Shown here piece by piece: positions 1-10,200 of a stretch of 64,000 nucleotides of DNA (position 1 is the first letter of the stretch; every line of letters starts with the position of its first letter). The notes beneath the pieces were generated by a model that saw only the letters and a list, made by a program, of their open reading frames with translations, ran no database searches and had not been told where the DNA came from. Source of the DNA: Streptomyces seoulensis (GTDB taxonomy: Bacteria; Actinomycetota; Actinomycetes; Streptomycetales; Streptomycetaceae); contig NZ_AP025667.1 of assembly GCF_022846655.1 (NCBI RefSeq), positions 2,765,001 through 2,829,000 on the forward strand. Direction: 5' to 3'. The position numbers were made by a program, and so were the translations under genes.

Positions 1-19
1 CTCCTGCGTCTATCAGGAG
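1..19 (-). terminator. possible terminator hairpin at the left edge
   Basis: CTCCTG (1-6) pairs with CAGGAG (14-19) around a seven-base loop. It lies about 35 bases beyond the stop codon of the minus-strand methyltransferase and could terminate that transcript. The stem is short and the feature touches the window edge, so it may be longer or may be chance. Confidence 0.3.
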
Positions 20-54
20 TGGACCATGCTCGGGAAGTACCCGGTGTTCCCCGC

Positions 55-795
55 TCAGAGCGGCTTGCGCCAGACCGAGACGTGCTTGGTGGAGGCGTCC
101 GTGAAGGGGGCTCCGGTCCAGTCCGCCACCCGGCGCTCCAGGCGGAGGCCCGCGATGTGCGCCATCAGGTCCAGTTCGGCGGGCCAGGCGTAGCGGTGGC
201 GGGAGGCCGTGCGCCGGTAGCGACCGTCCTCGCCGTCCTGGGTGAGGTGGTGCGAGACCAGGATCTGGGCCACCAGGTCGAAGGTGTCGAAGCCGATGTG
301 GCCCGCCGACACGTCGAACGGCACCGCCGACTGCGTGGGCGGCAGCAGGCGCAGCGGCGGCACACCCAGTTCGATGACGAAGCGGCCGCCGGGCGCCAGA
401 TGCCGGGCGGCGTTACGGAAGCACTCCACCTGTTCTTCCTGCGTGAGCAGGTTCGAGATCGTGTTGTAGACGAGGTAGACCAGGCTGAACTCGCCCGGTA
501 CCACCGTCGTGGCCATGTCTCCCGGCGTGACCGGGAGCGTCTCCTCGTCCACCTTCCGGCGCAGCACCGCCGCCATGTGCTCGGAGAACTCGATGCCCGC
601 AACCGGCACACCCCGCTCCCGCAGCGGCACGGCCACCCGGCCGGTGCCGATGGCGAACTCCAACGCCCTGCCCCCTCCGGCCAGGTCGGCGAGGAAGTCG
701 ACGGTGGGGCCGAGCACCGCCGCCGAGGACATCTCGGTCTCCTCGGCGTCGTAGCGCTCGGCGCTCGCCCGGTCCCACAGCTCGCTGCTCGTCAT
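55..795 (-). CDS. class I SAM-dependent methyltransferase
   Basis: A 246-aa cytoplasmic protein with a Rossmann-type methyltransferase fold. The SAM-binding motif I appears as ALEFAIGTGRVAVPL near residue 45, followed by the acidic end of strand 2 (GIEFSEHM) and the motif-IV-like segment FSLVYLVYNTISNL. The segment HLAPGGRFVIEL is the usual post-motif region of small-molecule methyltransferases. The substrate cannot be told from sequence. It is the last gene at the left edge and is separated by about 40 bases from the SWIM-protein gene upstream on the same strand, so it may be read through from that operon. I see no strong Shine-Dalgarno before the ATG. Confidence 0.85.
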   Translation of the reverse strand: MTSSELWDRASAERYDAEETEMSSAAVLGPTVDFLADLAGGGRALEFAIGTGRVAVPLRERGVPVAGIEFSEHMAAVLRRKVDEETLPVTPGDMATTVVPGEFSLVYLVYNTISNLLTQEEQVECFRNAARHLAPGGRFVIELGVPPLRLLPPTQSAVPFDVSAGHIGFDTFDLVAQILVSHHLTQDGEDGRYRRTASRHRYAWPAELDLMAHIAGLRLERRVADWTGAPFTDASTKHVSVWRKPL

Positions 796-838
796 GGGCG
801 GCCACTTTGCCGGTGACGGTGGGGCGTTGTCGACGCGA

Positions 839-2560
839 TTATCCGGACCGGCCGCCGTGCGCGCCCCAGGCGGCCGCGCACAGCGTGCGGTCCAGCTCCG
901 AGGTGTAGCGGGTCGCCGCCAGCCAGGTGCGGGCGAAGCGCGTGGTGTCGGCGGGCAGGAGGCGGCCGAAGACGTCGCGGGAACGCTCCGCCGCCGAGGC
1001 GTGCAGCTCGGCCAGGAGGTCGGCGGCCGTGCCGAGGCCGTGGGCGTTCAGGCGGCGGGTGTCGGTGGTCGTGGCGCCGGGGAAGGCCAGCGTGCGTCGG
1101 CCACCCGCCACCGCCTGGTGCACCCGGCGCCGGAGCAGGTGCACCGGAGCCTCCTCCTGCGGGGGCGGGGTCCGGGAGGCACTCGCGGTTGTGGGCAGGT
1201 CCGCGCGCTGGAGGCGGTCCAGGCCGACATCGACACGGGTGCCGGTGACGCTCGGGTGTTCGGTGGCCAGCAGCGCCGCCCTGGCATGCGGGGCCGGGGC
1301 CAGGCGTGCCACGATCCGGAGCGGGACGCCCTGAGCGGCGGCGAGCAGGCGCAGGTTGTCGCGGTGGGGGAGCGCCGGGTCGTCGTGGGCGGCGGTCAGC
1401 CGCACGGTGCCGCCCCCGAACTCCGCCAGCAGGCAGTCGCCCGCCGCCTCGCGGACCGTCCCCGCCACCGTCACCGTCAGGAACAGCAGGTCGGGGCCAC
1501 CCGCCAGCGCCCGCGCCACCTGGTCGGCCACGGGCACCGACCAGAGCCGGTCCAGGGGCTCCGCGCGCCACTCCACCCCCGGTGCGCGGACCGCCCGTAC
1601 GCCCGCCCCGGCGCCCAGGCGGCCGGACGGCGAGACCGTGGCACCCGACATCGCCAGGCCCGCCCGCGACAGCTCGCGGTGGGTCAGCGCCGTGTCGCCG
1701 ACGCGCACGGTACGGTCCGCCGCGCCCACCGCCCGGCCCGCGCCGCCCGGCGCCACGTCCGACACCTGGTACAGCCGGCCCCCGGCGTCCGCGGTCCAGG
1801 TGACGGCGCCCGCGTGGCCGCTCGCCGTCAGCACCGGCTCGGAGAAGAGCCCGTACAGGCGCAGCGAGCCGTCCGGGCGGTACGGCCGGCGTGCGGTGCC
1901 GCGCAGTCCGGTCAGCTCCGCGTCCTCGGCGTCCGGCAGGCGGTGGGCGACCGCCAGGGTGTCGCCGAGGCCGTCCACGAGGTCGGCCAGGCGGTATGCC
2001 GGGTCGGCGGAGCGGGCCGCGCGCAGGGCGGTGACCACCGAGACGGCCGAGGCCGCGAGCCGGGGGAGACCCGCGATCCGCGCGCCGTGCGCCGCGCGCA
2101 GCAACTCCGCCTGGAGCACCGCCCCACAGCCGTCCGCACCGGCGTCGAGCACGGCCTCCGCGGCGGTCCGTACGGCGTGCGCGGCGGCGGTCTGCTCGGC
2201 CGTCGCACGGGTCGGCTCCGTGCGTACTTGGTCCTCGTCCGCCGGTACGGCGGCCGCGCCCGGGGCGTCCGCTTCCGCGATCGGCGCCGCCGAGGCGACG
2301 GCGGCGCGGTGCAGGCAGGCCGGGGCCAGCAGGCAGCCGCAGTGGACGGCGTCCGCGTGGGTCACCGTGCCGTCGGGAGCGCGGAGTTCGACGTGTGCGG
2401 TGTCGTCCACGGCGACGCGTACCGTCGTGCCGTCGCGGGTCACCGGGCGGTCCGCCAGCTTGGCGATGCCCGCGTCCAGCCGTTTGCGGAGCCGGGGCGG
2501 GAGCGCGGCGACGAGTTCGGCCGTGACGGCCGGTGCGACGGGCGGCAGTTGCGGGATCAT
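839..2560 (-). CDS. SWIM zinc-finger protein of a yeh-like locus
   Basis: A 573-aa protein. Near the N-terminus it has a SWIM zinc finger of the form CxC-x5-CxH, with C74, C76, C82 and H84 as predicted zinc ligands. SWIM domains bind DNA or protein partners. The rest is alanine- and arginine-rich with no recognisable enzyme motif. Its ATG overlaps the stop of the DUF5682-VWA gene in an ATGA, so it is the last gene of a tightly coupled five-gene operon. By gene content it corresponds to enterobacterial yehQ, a SWIM protein next to a MoxR ATPase and a VWA protein. That equivalence is recalled, not computed. No function is established for this family. Confidence 0.85.
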   Translation of the reverse strand: MIPQLPPVAPAVTAELVAALPPRLRKRLDAGIAKLADRPVTRDGTTVRVAVDDTAHVELRAPDGTVTHADAVHCGCLLAPACLHRAAVASAAPIAEADAPGAAAVPADEDQVRTEPTRATAEQTAAAHAVRTAAEAVLDAGADGCGAVLQAELLRAAHGARIAGLPRLAASAVSVVTALRAARSADPAYRLADLVDGLGDTLAVAHRLPDAEDAELTGLRGTARRPYRPDGSLRLYGLFSEPVLTASGHAGAVTWTADAGGRLYQVSDVAPGGAGRAVGAADRTVRVGDTALTHRELSRAGLAMSGATVSPSGRLGAGAGVRAVRAPGVEWRAEPLDRLWSVPVADQVARALAGGPDLLFLTVTVAGTVREAAGDCLLAEFGGGTVRLTAAHDDPALPHRDNLRLLAAAQGVPLRIVARLAPAPHARAALLATEHPSVTGTRVDVGLDRLQRADLPTTASASRTPPPQEEAPVHLLRRRVHQAVAGGRRTLAFPGATTTDTRRLNAHGLGTAADLLAELHASAAERSRDVFGRLLPADTTRFARTWLAATRYTSELDRTLCAAAWGAHGGRSG

Positions 2561-5500
2561 GCGATCTTCTCCCCTATCCAGCGGGCGAGTTCGAGCGGGC
2601 TGAGGGCGGCGACCGGCATCCCCGCCGCGACCAGGCGCCCGGCCACGCCGGTGGAGTAGCGCGGGCGCCCCGCGTCGTCCAGGCTCGCGCAGCCCAGTAC
2701 GTGGCAGCCCGCCCCGACCAGCGCCCGGACCTCGGCGAGCAGCCCGCCGAGCGGGTAGCCCTCCTCGAAGTCGCTGATCACCACGACGAGGGTCCGCGAA
2801 GGCACGGTGACCAGCTCACGCGCGTGCCGCAGTCCGGCCGCGATGTGCGTGCCACCGCCGACACTGACCTCCAGCAGCAGCGACAGCGGGTCCCCGACGT
2901 GGTCGCTCAGGTCGATCACCTCGGTGGAGAACGCCAGGAAGTGCGTCGACAGTGTCGGTACCCCGGCCAGCACCGAGGCCGTGAGCGCGGCCCAGACCGT
3001 GGACGCCTCCATCGAGCCCGACACGTCGGTGACCAGGATCAGCCGCCAGTCTGCGGCCCGCCGGGCGCGGGTGCGGAACACGGGCCGCTCCGGGATGACC
3101 CGTACCGCACCGTCCGGGGTGCGGCGGGCGGTGGCCAGGTTGGCCCGCAGGGTGCGCGGCAGGTCGAGTCCGCCACCCGGCCGGGTGCTCGGACGCGGCA
3201 GCGCGGCGCCGTGCAGCGCGGGCCGCAGCCTCGTCGCCAACTGCCGGGTCAGGGCGTCCACCAGCCGCCGGACCAGGGGCCGCAGCGCCGCGAGCCGCGC
3301 CTCCGGGAGCCCGCCCGCGTGCCGCAGCACCGAGCGCAGCAGATCGACGGACGGGCGTACGGCGTCCGCGTCCAGCTCCGTGAGCACGTCCGTCCGGCCC
3401 GCGTCGGCGGCCGCGGCCAGCACCTCTTCGCGTACGCCCGGCCCGAACAGCGCCGCCAGTTCCTCGGACCACTCCCGGACACCGGGGTACGACGGCTCGC
3501 GGCCGCCCCGGCCCGGTCCGGCGAGGTCGCCCCGGCTGCCCTCGCCTCGCCCGGTGCCGTACAGCTCGTCCAGCGCGGTGGCCAGCGGGCGGGTGGCAGC
3601 GGGGAGTCGGTCGGTGCGACGGCCCAGGACCAGGCGCCAGCGGTCGGCCGGGGCGAGCCGGTCGCCGTTCTCGGGAGCGGACCGGGCGGATCCGGGCGCG
3701 GCCCCGGCCGGGTGGGGCGGGGGCAGCAGGCCCAGCGCCGCGAGGGTGTCGCGTGCCGCGAGGTCAGCGCCGGTCCACATGGCCAGCGCCGCCGGGTCGA
3801 CCGCGCCCGTGTCGGCGAGCTGACGCTCGTCCAGGCGCTCCTCCACGGTGGACAGCAGCCGCTCGCGGGCCGCCGGGCTCAGCGTGTCGAAGCCGCCGCG
3901 CAGGGCGGGCAGCCGCTCCACGAAGTCCCGGTCGGACAGCTCCGAGACCCGGCCCAGCAGCGGCTCCAGCGCGGGCGCCGCCGAGTCCAGCAACTGCCCG
4001 GCGGCGGTGAGCAGTCCGGCCAGCCGCGCGGTCAGCGCCGAGCGGGACCCGGCGTCGACGGCTCCGTCCACCCAGGACGCCACCCGGCCCCCGAACACCC
4101 CCGGCTCCTCGTGCCCCAGCAGCACCCGTACGGCCCCGGCCGCGCCCCGCATCAGCGGGGAACCACCGGCGGCCAGCCGGGCGAGTGCGTCGGTGAGCCG
4201 GATGCCGCCGAACAGGTCGGCGCGGTGGGCCAGTTCGAGCAGCGCGCGGGCGTCGGCCGGGTCCTCGGAGCCGGTGAGGCCGTCCACCTGGCGCACGGCG
4301 GCCGTGGTCAGCAGCTCGGCCACGCTCCCCGCACGCGCCGTGCGATCCTCGCAAGCGTCCAGTCCCGCCGCGTGCCCGGCGCGCAACCGGTCCAACAGGG
4401 CCAGTCCCGCCAGGAGTTCGGGCAGGGTGCCGGAGTCGGGGAGCACGGCCGAGGTCTCCGCCAGCCGTTCGTCGACCAGTTCGGTCAGTCCGCACTCCGC
4501 CGCCTCGTCCAGACCCCGCAGCGACTGCGCCGCCGTGGGACCGCCCTCGGCCCGCTCCGCGCGCAGTCGTTCGCGCAGCACGCCCTCGGCCGCCTGGGCC
4601 GGGGTGACGCCCCGGACACCGGCCGCCGTCAGCAGCGCGGCCGTGGCCGGAGTCCAGCGCACCTCCCAGCGCGTGGTCAGCGCCTCGGTGCCGCCGGCGC
4701 CGGTGACCTCCCTCGCCTCCGCATAAGGCACCCCGCACACCGACAGGCGGCGCAGCAGCAGTTCGCGGCGGCGGTCCAGGTCGGAGCGGAGCGGGTTCAG
4801 CCGCAGATCGCGTGCCGGGCCGCGACCGGAGTCCGCGGGGCCGGGCAGACCCAGTTCCGCAAGCTCCGCCTCGACCGCCGGAGCCAGCCCGCTGCGAGGG
4901 GCGTCCGGCGCCGGCCGTCCGGCGCGCGTGCCGACGAGCACCGTCTCCATGGCCCGGGCCACGGCCCGCCCGCGCCCGTACGGCTCGCCCTGCGTGAGTA
5001 CCGTCTGCACGGCCTCCACCAGCTCGCCCCGGCCCGCGGCGGGCAGCCCGCGCAGCCGGGCCAGATCACCGGCCAGCCGTGTGATCTCCCGCGCGTCGGC
5101 CGGTCCGGAGGGGTGGCCGAGCGCCCGCAGTTCGGCACACACCCGGACCGCCGCGTGGGTCAGCGCCTCCTCCAGCGCTCCGGGATCGCCCGCCGCGTCG
5201 AGCACCAGGTGCTGCCACTCGGGGTCGCGGATGCCCGCCGGGTACCCGGAACGGGCGTCCAGCAGGGCGTAGGTGTACGGGATGAGCGAAGTCGTCCACG
5301 AGGCGGAGGACGGAGCCGCGACGGGCCCGGCGGGCGCCGCCCGCAGCGCGGGCGCGTGGAAGGCGCCCACCACCATGGCCGCGCGCTCGCCGTCCGCCGT
5401 GGCAGCGGCCAGACACGACCGCATCCCGTGCTCCCGCCGCAGGTCCAGTTCCGGCACCCCGCCCGAGGCTTCCGCGTCCTGCCGCAGCGCCCAGCCCGTG

Positions 5501-6021
5501 AGCAGCGCGGCCCGCCGCAGCGCCTCCGGCGGGGAACCGGGGGCGGTGGCCTCGACCAGCCGGTCCCACAGGTCGTCGTCACGGCGGCCGGTGAGCCGGG
5601 CGCGCAGCGCGGTGGCGACACCGGGTGCCGCGGGCTCCGACGCGACGGCCGACCCGCTCCAACCCCGGTCCGCGAGCGGCAGATCGCACGCGACCACCGG
5701 TACCGAGTGCCGCGCCGCCCACCTGACCGCCGCCAGCTCCGGGGAGAAGTCCGCGAAGGGGTAGAACGCCGGCCCCGCACCGCCGCCGTCCGGGGACGCC
5801 GCCAGGGCCACCGGTGCCACCGTGTCCTCATGGGCGAGCCACGGCAGCCACTCCTGGAACTCGGCGGGCAGCTCCACCAGCAGCACGTCCGGCTTCGCGG
5901 CGTCCAGCAGCGCCGGCACCGCCCACGCCAGGGAGGGCGCGTGGTGCCGGACCCCGATCAGGAAGGGCGCCGCCGGATCGGTGAGGGCCGCCAGCGCGGC
6001 CTCGGGGGATGCGTGGGACAC
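2557..6021 (-). CDS. DUF5682 family protein with C-terminal VWA domain
   Basis: A two-part protein of about 1154 aa. The N-terminal part (IGVRHHAPSLAWAVPALL and VLLVELPAEF near the start) matches the DUF5682 family. The last 170 residues are a von Willebrand factor A domain with the MIDAS motif DVSGS, followed by the threonine of GGGTH and the aspartate of VVISDFEEG, so metal-dependent protein binding is expected. I chose GTG at 6021 because GGAGGG lies nine bases upstream and it starts five bases after the AAA gene stop. An ATG at 6057 would add 12 residues and overlap that gene. MoxR ATPase plus VWA pairs usually act like chelatases, remodelling a target protein. Enterobacteria appear to encode the two halves as separate genes (yehM, yehP). 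Confidence 0.85.
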   Translation of the reverse strand: MSHASPEAALAALTDPAAPFLIGVRHHAPSLAWAVPALLDAAKPDVLLVELPAEFQEWLPWLAHEDTVAPVALAASPDGGGAGPAFYPFADFSPELAAVRWAARHSVPVVACDLPLADRGWSGSAVASEPAAPGVATALRARLTGRRDDDLWDRLVEATAPGSPPEALRRAALLTGWALRQDAEASGGVPELDLRREHGMRSCLAAATADGERAAMVVGAFHAPALRAAPAGPVAAPSSASWTTSLIPYTYALLDARSGYPAGIRDPEWQHLVLDAAGDPGALEEALTHAAVRVCAELRALGHPSGPADAREITRLAGDLARLRGLPAAGRGELVEAVQTVLTQGEPYGRGRAVARAMETVLVGTRAGRPAPDAPRSGLAPAVEAELAELGLPGPADSGRGPARDLRLNPLRSDLDRRRELLLRRLSVCGVPYAEAREVTGAGGTEALTTRWEVRWTPATAALLTAAGVRGVTPAQAAEGVLRERLRAERAEGGPTAAQSLRGLDEAAECGLTELVDERLAETSAVLPDSGTLPELLAGLALLDRLRAGHAAGLDACEDRTARAGSVAELLTTAAVRQVDGLTGSEDPADARALLELAHRADLFGGIRLTDALARLAAGGSPLMRGAAGAVRVLLGHEEPGVFGGRVASWVDGAVDAGSRSALTARLAGLLTAAGQLLDSAAPALEPLLGRVSELSDRDFVERLPALRGGFDTLSPAARERLLSTVEERLDERQLADTGAVDPAALAMWTGADLAARDTLAALGLLPPPHPAGAAPGSARSAPENGDRLAPADRWRLVLGRRTDRLPAATRPLATALDELYGTGRGEGSRGDLAGPGRGGREPSYPGVREWSEELAALFGPGVREEVLAAAADAGRTDVLTELDADAVRPSVDLLRSVLRHAGGLPEARLAALRPLVRRLVDALTRQLATRLRPALHGAALPRPSTRPGGGLDLPRTLRANLATARRTPDGAVRVIPERPVFRTRARRAADWRLILVTDVSGSMEASTVWAALTASVLAGVPTLSTHFLAFSTEVIDLSDHVGDPLSLLLEVSVGGGTHIAAGLRHARELVTVPSRTLVVVISDFEEGYPLGGLLAEVRALVGAGCHVLGCASLDDAGRPRYSTGVAGRLVAAGMPVAALSPLELARWIGEKIA

Positions 6022-6026
6022 GACGC

Positions 6027-7223
6027 TCAGCCCTCCAGCACCGTGCGCAGGTCCCACAGGGTGCGCCAGGTGGCGGAGCCCTGCTCGGCGCGGCGGCGCA
6101 CCGGACCGTCCCAGTAGCCGCGCAGCCGGGCCGCGTCGGCCGGGTCGTCCTTGCGCACCACGCCCAGCAGATGGCCCGGCAGCAGCCCGAGCACGTCACG
6201 GTCGCCGGGGAAGTACGCCGAGGCCAGGCCCAGCGCGCCCGCGACGGACACCGCCTCCGCCGTGCTCATCACGGTGGACGGCCGCTCCACCTCCCAGCCT
6301 TCCGCCGACCGCCCCTCGCGCAGGTCCCGGAACGCCGTCACCAGCGCCTCAAGCACCGCGTCGTCGACCTCGAAGGCCGCCCCGGCCCGCTCCACCGAAG
6401 CCTTTGCCTGACCGCGTACCAGGGCGGTCTCGGCGTCGATGTCCGTGATCGGGCCGACCGTCTCGAAGTTGAAGCGGCGCTTGAGCGCGGCCGACATCTC
6501 CGAGACGCCCCGGTCCCGCAGGTTGGCGGTGGCGATGAGGTTGAAGCCCGGTGCCGCGTGCGCCAACGCGTCCTCGCCGCCCGCCAGTTCGGGCACGGCG
6601 ATGCGCCGCTCGGACAGCAGCGACACCAGGGCGTCCTGCACCTCGGGCAGACAGCGGGTGACCTCCTCGACCCGCGCGATCCCACCCCGCGTCATCGCGG
6701 TGAGCACCGGCGACGGCACCAGCGCCTGCCTGCTGGGCCCCTGGGCGAGCAGCAGGGCGTAGTTCCAGCCGTACTTGAGCTGGTCCTCGGTCGTGCCCGC
6801 CGTCCCCTGCACCACCAGGCCGCTGGTGCCGCACACGGCGGCCGACAGCAGCTCGGACAGCATCGACTTGGCGGTACCCGGCTCCCCGACGAGCAGCAGC
6901 CCCCGCTCGCCCGCGAGCGTGACCACACACCGCTCCACCAGCGCGCGGTCCCCGACGAACTTGCCGGCTATCTCCAGCCTGCGCGGCACCCCCTGCGGCA
7001 CCTGCGCGTCCTCGGGCAGCGCCAGCGCGCGGCCCTCGCTGCCCATGACGAAGGTGACCACGGCGCGCGGGGTGAGCCGCCACGCGGGCGGCCGCGGACC
7101 GGTGTCGTAGGCGGCCAGGAAAGCCAGTTCGGCCGCGAACAGGTCCTCGGCCGGGACGATCTGACGGGCGGGGGCGGTGCTCATCGGGAGGGTTTCCTTC
7201 ACACGGGTACGGGCGGTGGTCAT
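6027..7223 (-). CDS. MoxR-type AAA+ ATPase of a yeh-like locus
   Basis: A 398-aa AAA+ ATPase resembling the MoxR/YehL group. Walker A is GEPGTAKS at residues 113-120, sensor 1 is the asparagine in FNLIATANLRDRG, and an arginine-finger-like LKRRFNFE follows. The Walker B position reads IARVEEVTR, with Glu-Glu where most AAA+ proteins have Asp-Glu. The ATG at 7223 overlaps the stop of the upstream 1666-aa gene (ATGA) and has AAGGGG eight bases before it. An internal ATG at 7184 (MSTAPAR) also has a GAAGGA site and could be the true start. It probably forms a remodelling complex with the VWA protein encoded five bases downstream; the client is unknown. Confidence 0.88.
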   Translation of the reverse strand: MTTARTRVKETLPMSTAPARQIVPAEDLFAAELAFLAAYDTGPRPPAWRLTPRAVVTFVMGSEGRALALPEDAQVPQGVPRRLEIAGKFVGDRALVERCVVTLAGERGLLLVGEPGTAKSMLSELLSAAVCGTSGLVVQGTAGTTEDQLKYGWNYALLLAQGPSRQALVPSPVLTAMTRGGIARVEEVTRCLPEVQDALVSLLSERRIAVPELAGGEDALAHAAPGFNLIATANLRDRGVSEMSAALKRRFNFETVGPITDIDAETALVRGQAKASVERAGAAFEVDDAVLEALVTAFRDLREGRSAEGWEVERPSTVMSTAEAVSVAGALGLASAYFPGDRDVLGLLPGHLLGVVRKDDPADAARLRGYWDGPVRRRAEQGSATWRTLWDLRTVLEG

Positions 7224-10200
7224 CGGCGGCGCCCCTTGCGGACCGCGCGGGTGGTCAGCTCCTCGTACGCCGGGGCGTCGCCCGCGCGCACGCGGTCCCA
7301 GGCGCGGGCGAACAGCTCCGGCACCGGCAGCAGGGGCAGCGCCCTGCCGTGGGCCGGGACCGGGTACAGGCCCTCCTTCCAGGTCTCCAGCGGCAGCGCG
7401 GGCGACTTCAGGTCGCGCCAGCCGCACGGCAGGAAGAGGGTGCGCCCGGCACGCGGCCGCTTGGCCTCCACCACCAGCGTCGTCGCGGCCAGCTCCGCGC
7501 GGGCCTTCTTCGTCCGCGCGGGCTTCCAGCCGTTCCAGCGGACGGTGTTGCGGTCCGTCGGGTCGGGCAGCGCCAGCAACTGGAGGTAGAGCGCGGCGGC
7601 GTCCTCGCCGAGACCATGTGCCCCGGCGACCTCCGCGACCAGCTCCGGCACGCTGAGCGCCGGGTTCTGCGCGTACCCCTCGAAGGTGTCCGCACCGGCC
7701 GCGACCACGCCGTCCAGCTCCGGCCCGAGGACCAGCGCCAGCGCGCGCAGCCCGTGAGCGCGTGCCGGACCGGCCAGCCCCTCCAGCAGCCCGAACACGG
7801 GATCGCCGGGCCCGGACAGCGCGGCCGGACGCACCAGGACCGTCTCCGCCGCGTGGTACCAGGGCCGCAGCACCAGCGCCTCGCCGAGCCGGGTCAGACC
7901 GTGCGCGTCCTGGCCGCCGGTCGCGGGGAGCCCGTACGTCTTGCGCAGCTCGACGGCCGTGTGGGTGTTCCGCTCGGTCCACTGCACACCCAGGTCGAGC
8001 AGCAGCTCCGGGTCGGACATCCGGCGGCGCACGGCGGCGAGGCCGGCCGGGAGGGCGGCGCGCAGGGGGTGGCCGTGGGGGAGGACGTAGGCGAGCGCGG
8101 TGAGGGAAGTGACCGCGCCGGTCAGGGCGTTGCCCGACGGGAGTGCCGCCGGGTCCTCCGGGACGAGGTCGCCGTCCTTGCCGGGCACGAGGCGCGTGGT
8201 GCGGCTCAGCCACGGGGTGCGGTCCGGGTTGAGCACGTCCTCGGCGTGCGCGGAACCCAGCCCGGCCAGCTCGACGGCGATGTCCTCGGGCACCCGCACC
8301 AGCGAGCCGAGCCGCTCGGCCCACATCCGGCCCGCGGCCCCCGTGTCCGGGCCGGAGAGCCACAGGTCGGCGGGGTCCTCGGGCAGCAGCGCGCCCAGGA
8401 GCGCGGTCCGCTCCCCGAACCCCAGGGCCTCCACACGGGCGACCCCGAGCTCGTATTGACGGGTCTTCAGGTCCATCACCGCGAGCCCCTCCGGACCCGG
8501 CTCGTCCGGCAGTCCGGCGAGCAGCGCGGCGGCCTGGGCCGGGCCCAGCCCGCCACCGGTCGCCGCCTCCAGCTCCGCGACGGCCCCCGGCCGCCAGGGA
8601 GCGGCGCCCTTGTCCCGCGCCAGGCGGGCGACGGCGGCCAGGTCGGGGGCGGAGACCATCGGCGTGTACCGGTCCTCGCTCTCGAGCGTGAAGTGGGCGA
8701 CCGCGCCGAACGCCCCGGCCGGATCGTGGTCCAGGGCCAGCCAGTTGATCTGGTCGCGGCGGTGGTCGACGCTCTGCGAGCCGAGGATCACCACCGTGCG
8801 TCCGCCGCGACGCAGCACCTGACCGGCCCGCCCGCCGGCCCCGCGCGGCTCGCCGAGCACCACCGTGCGCAGCGTGCCGTCCGACGTCAGCAGCGGCCCC
8901 TCGGCCAGCGCCTCGAACATCAGCAGCAGCGGCTCGCGCCGGGCATCCGACAGCACCGGGGACGTGGCCCGCAGCGCCAGCGCCCGCAGGTGGGGCAGCA
9001 CGGCCGGCCAGCCGCCGCTGGTGTCCGGGACCGTGAACTCCTCGCCCCGCCAGTCGTCCCGGAGGGCGTTGAGCCGCTTGGCGTCCGAGAGCGGCTTGCC
9101 GTCGGCGGGCTTGCCGGACAGCACGTGGTTCACCGCGCGCATCTGCCGGAGCACGCTCCACTGGGGCGAGTTCCACCAGCCGCGGATACCGCCGAACCGG
9201 GACAGCGCCTCACGCAGGCTGCGGTCGTCGCCGTGCTCGGGGCTGAAGTCGGCGAACATGCCCTCGGTCCGGGCGCGCGGACGGGCCTCCGGCTCCTTCG
9301 GCGGTGCCACGAAGGCGACGGCCGAGTCCGCCAGCCGCACGGCCGAGCGCACCAGCGCCGCCACGCCGAGCAGCAGCCGGGCGTCGGTGAGACCCGGCAG
9401 CACCCGGCGCACGGCGTCCACGGTGATCTCGTCGGCGGGCCGGACCGCGGCCTTCGCCGCCTCGTCCTCCCCGGCGCGGACCAGCGCCTCCTGCCGCTCG
9501 GCGAGCACCTCGGCCACGCCGCGCATCAACTCCGCGGCCTGTGCGTCGGTGACGGCGCGCAGTACCGCCGAACCCGCCTCGTCACGGGGGCGCAGGGCGT
9601 GCCAGAAGGGCAGCGGGGGCACCAGGCGGGACCCCGCCGCGAACTCCCCGCCCTGCCCGTTCGGCGCGACCCGGCCCAACTGGCCGGTCCCCGAGGTGTC
9701 GTCCTGTGCGAACAGCGCGATGCCCCGCGACAGCCGGACGACGACCGGCCGCGCACCACCGGGCAGCCGCAGCGCGCCCAGCGGTACGCAGTCCTCCCGG
9801 CCGCCGGGCACCACCGGCACCGAGACCGTACGGCCGTCCGGTGTGCCGGCGGTCCGCAAGCCCTCGGCGCCCTCGCGCTCGACGCGCACCCAGCGGCCCA
9901 GCACCGTGCCGTCGGTACCGAACGGGGTCGTCTCCAGACCCGGTCGCAGCGGCAGCACCTCGCACTCACCCGGCAGCAGCTCGGTGCCCTCGCGGACGCC
10001 GGCCGTCAGCAGGGCGGGCAGCGAGGCGCGGCCGTGGGTGCCGGTGGCCGGGTCGTACTCCAGCCACACCGTCCGCCTGCCGTGCCTGCCCTGCCGCCAG
10101 TACGCGGTGCCGTCACCGAGGACGGGGCGCGCGGCGGGCAGTTCGGTGTCGCCCGCGTGCAGGGTGCGGCCACCGGTGGCCCGGCCGCCGCCGGGCAGGG

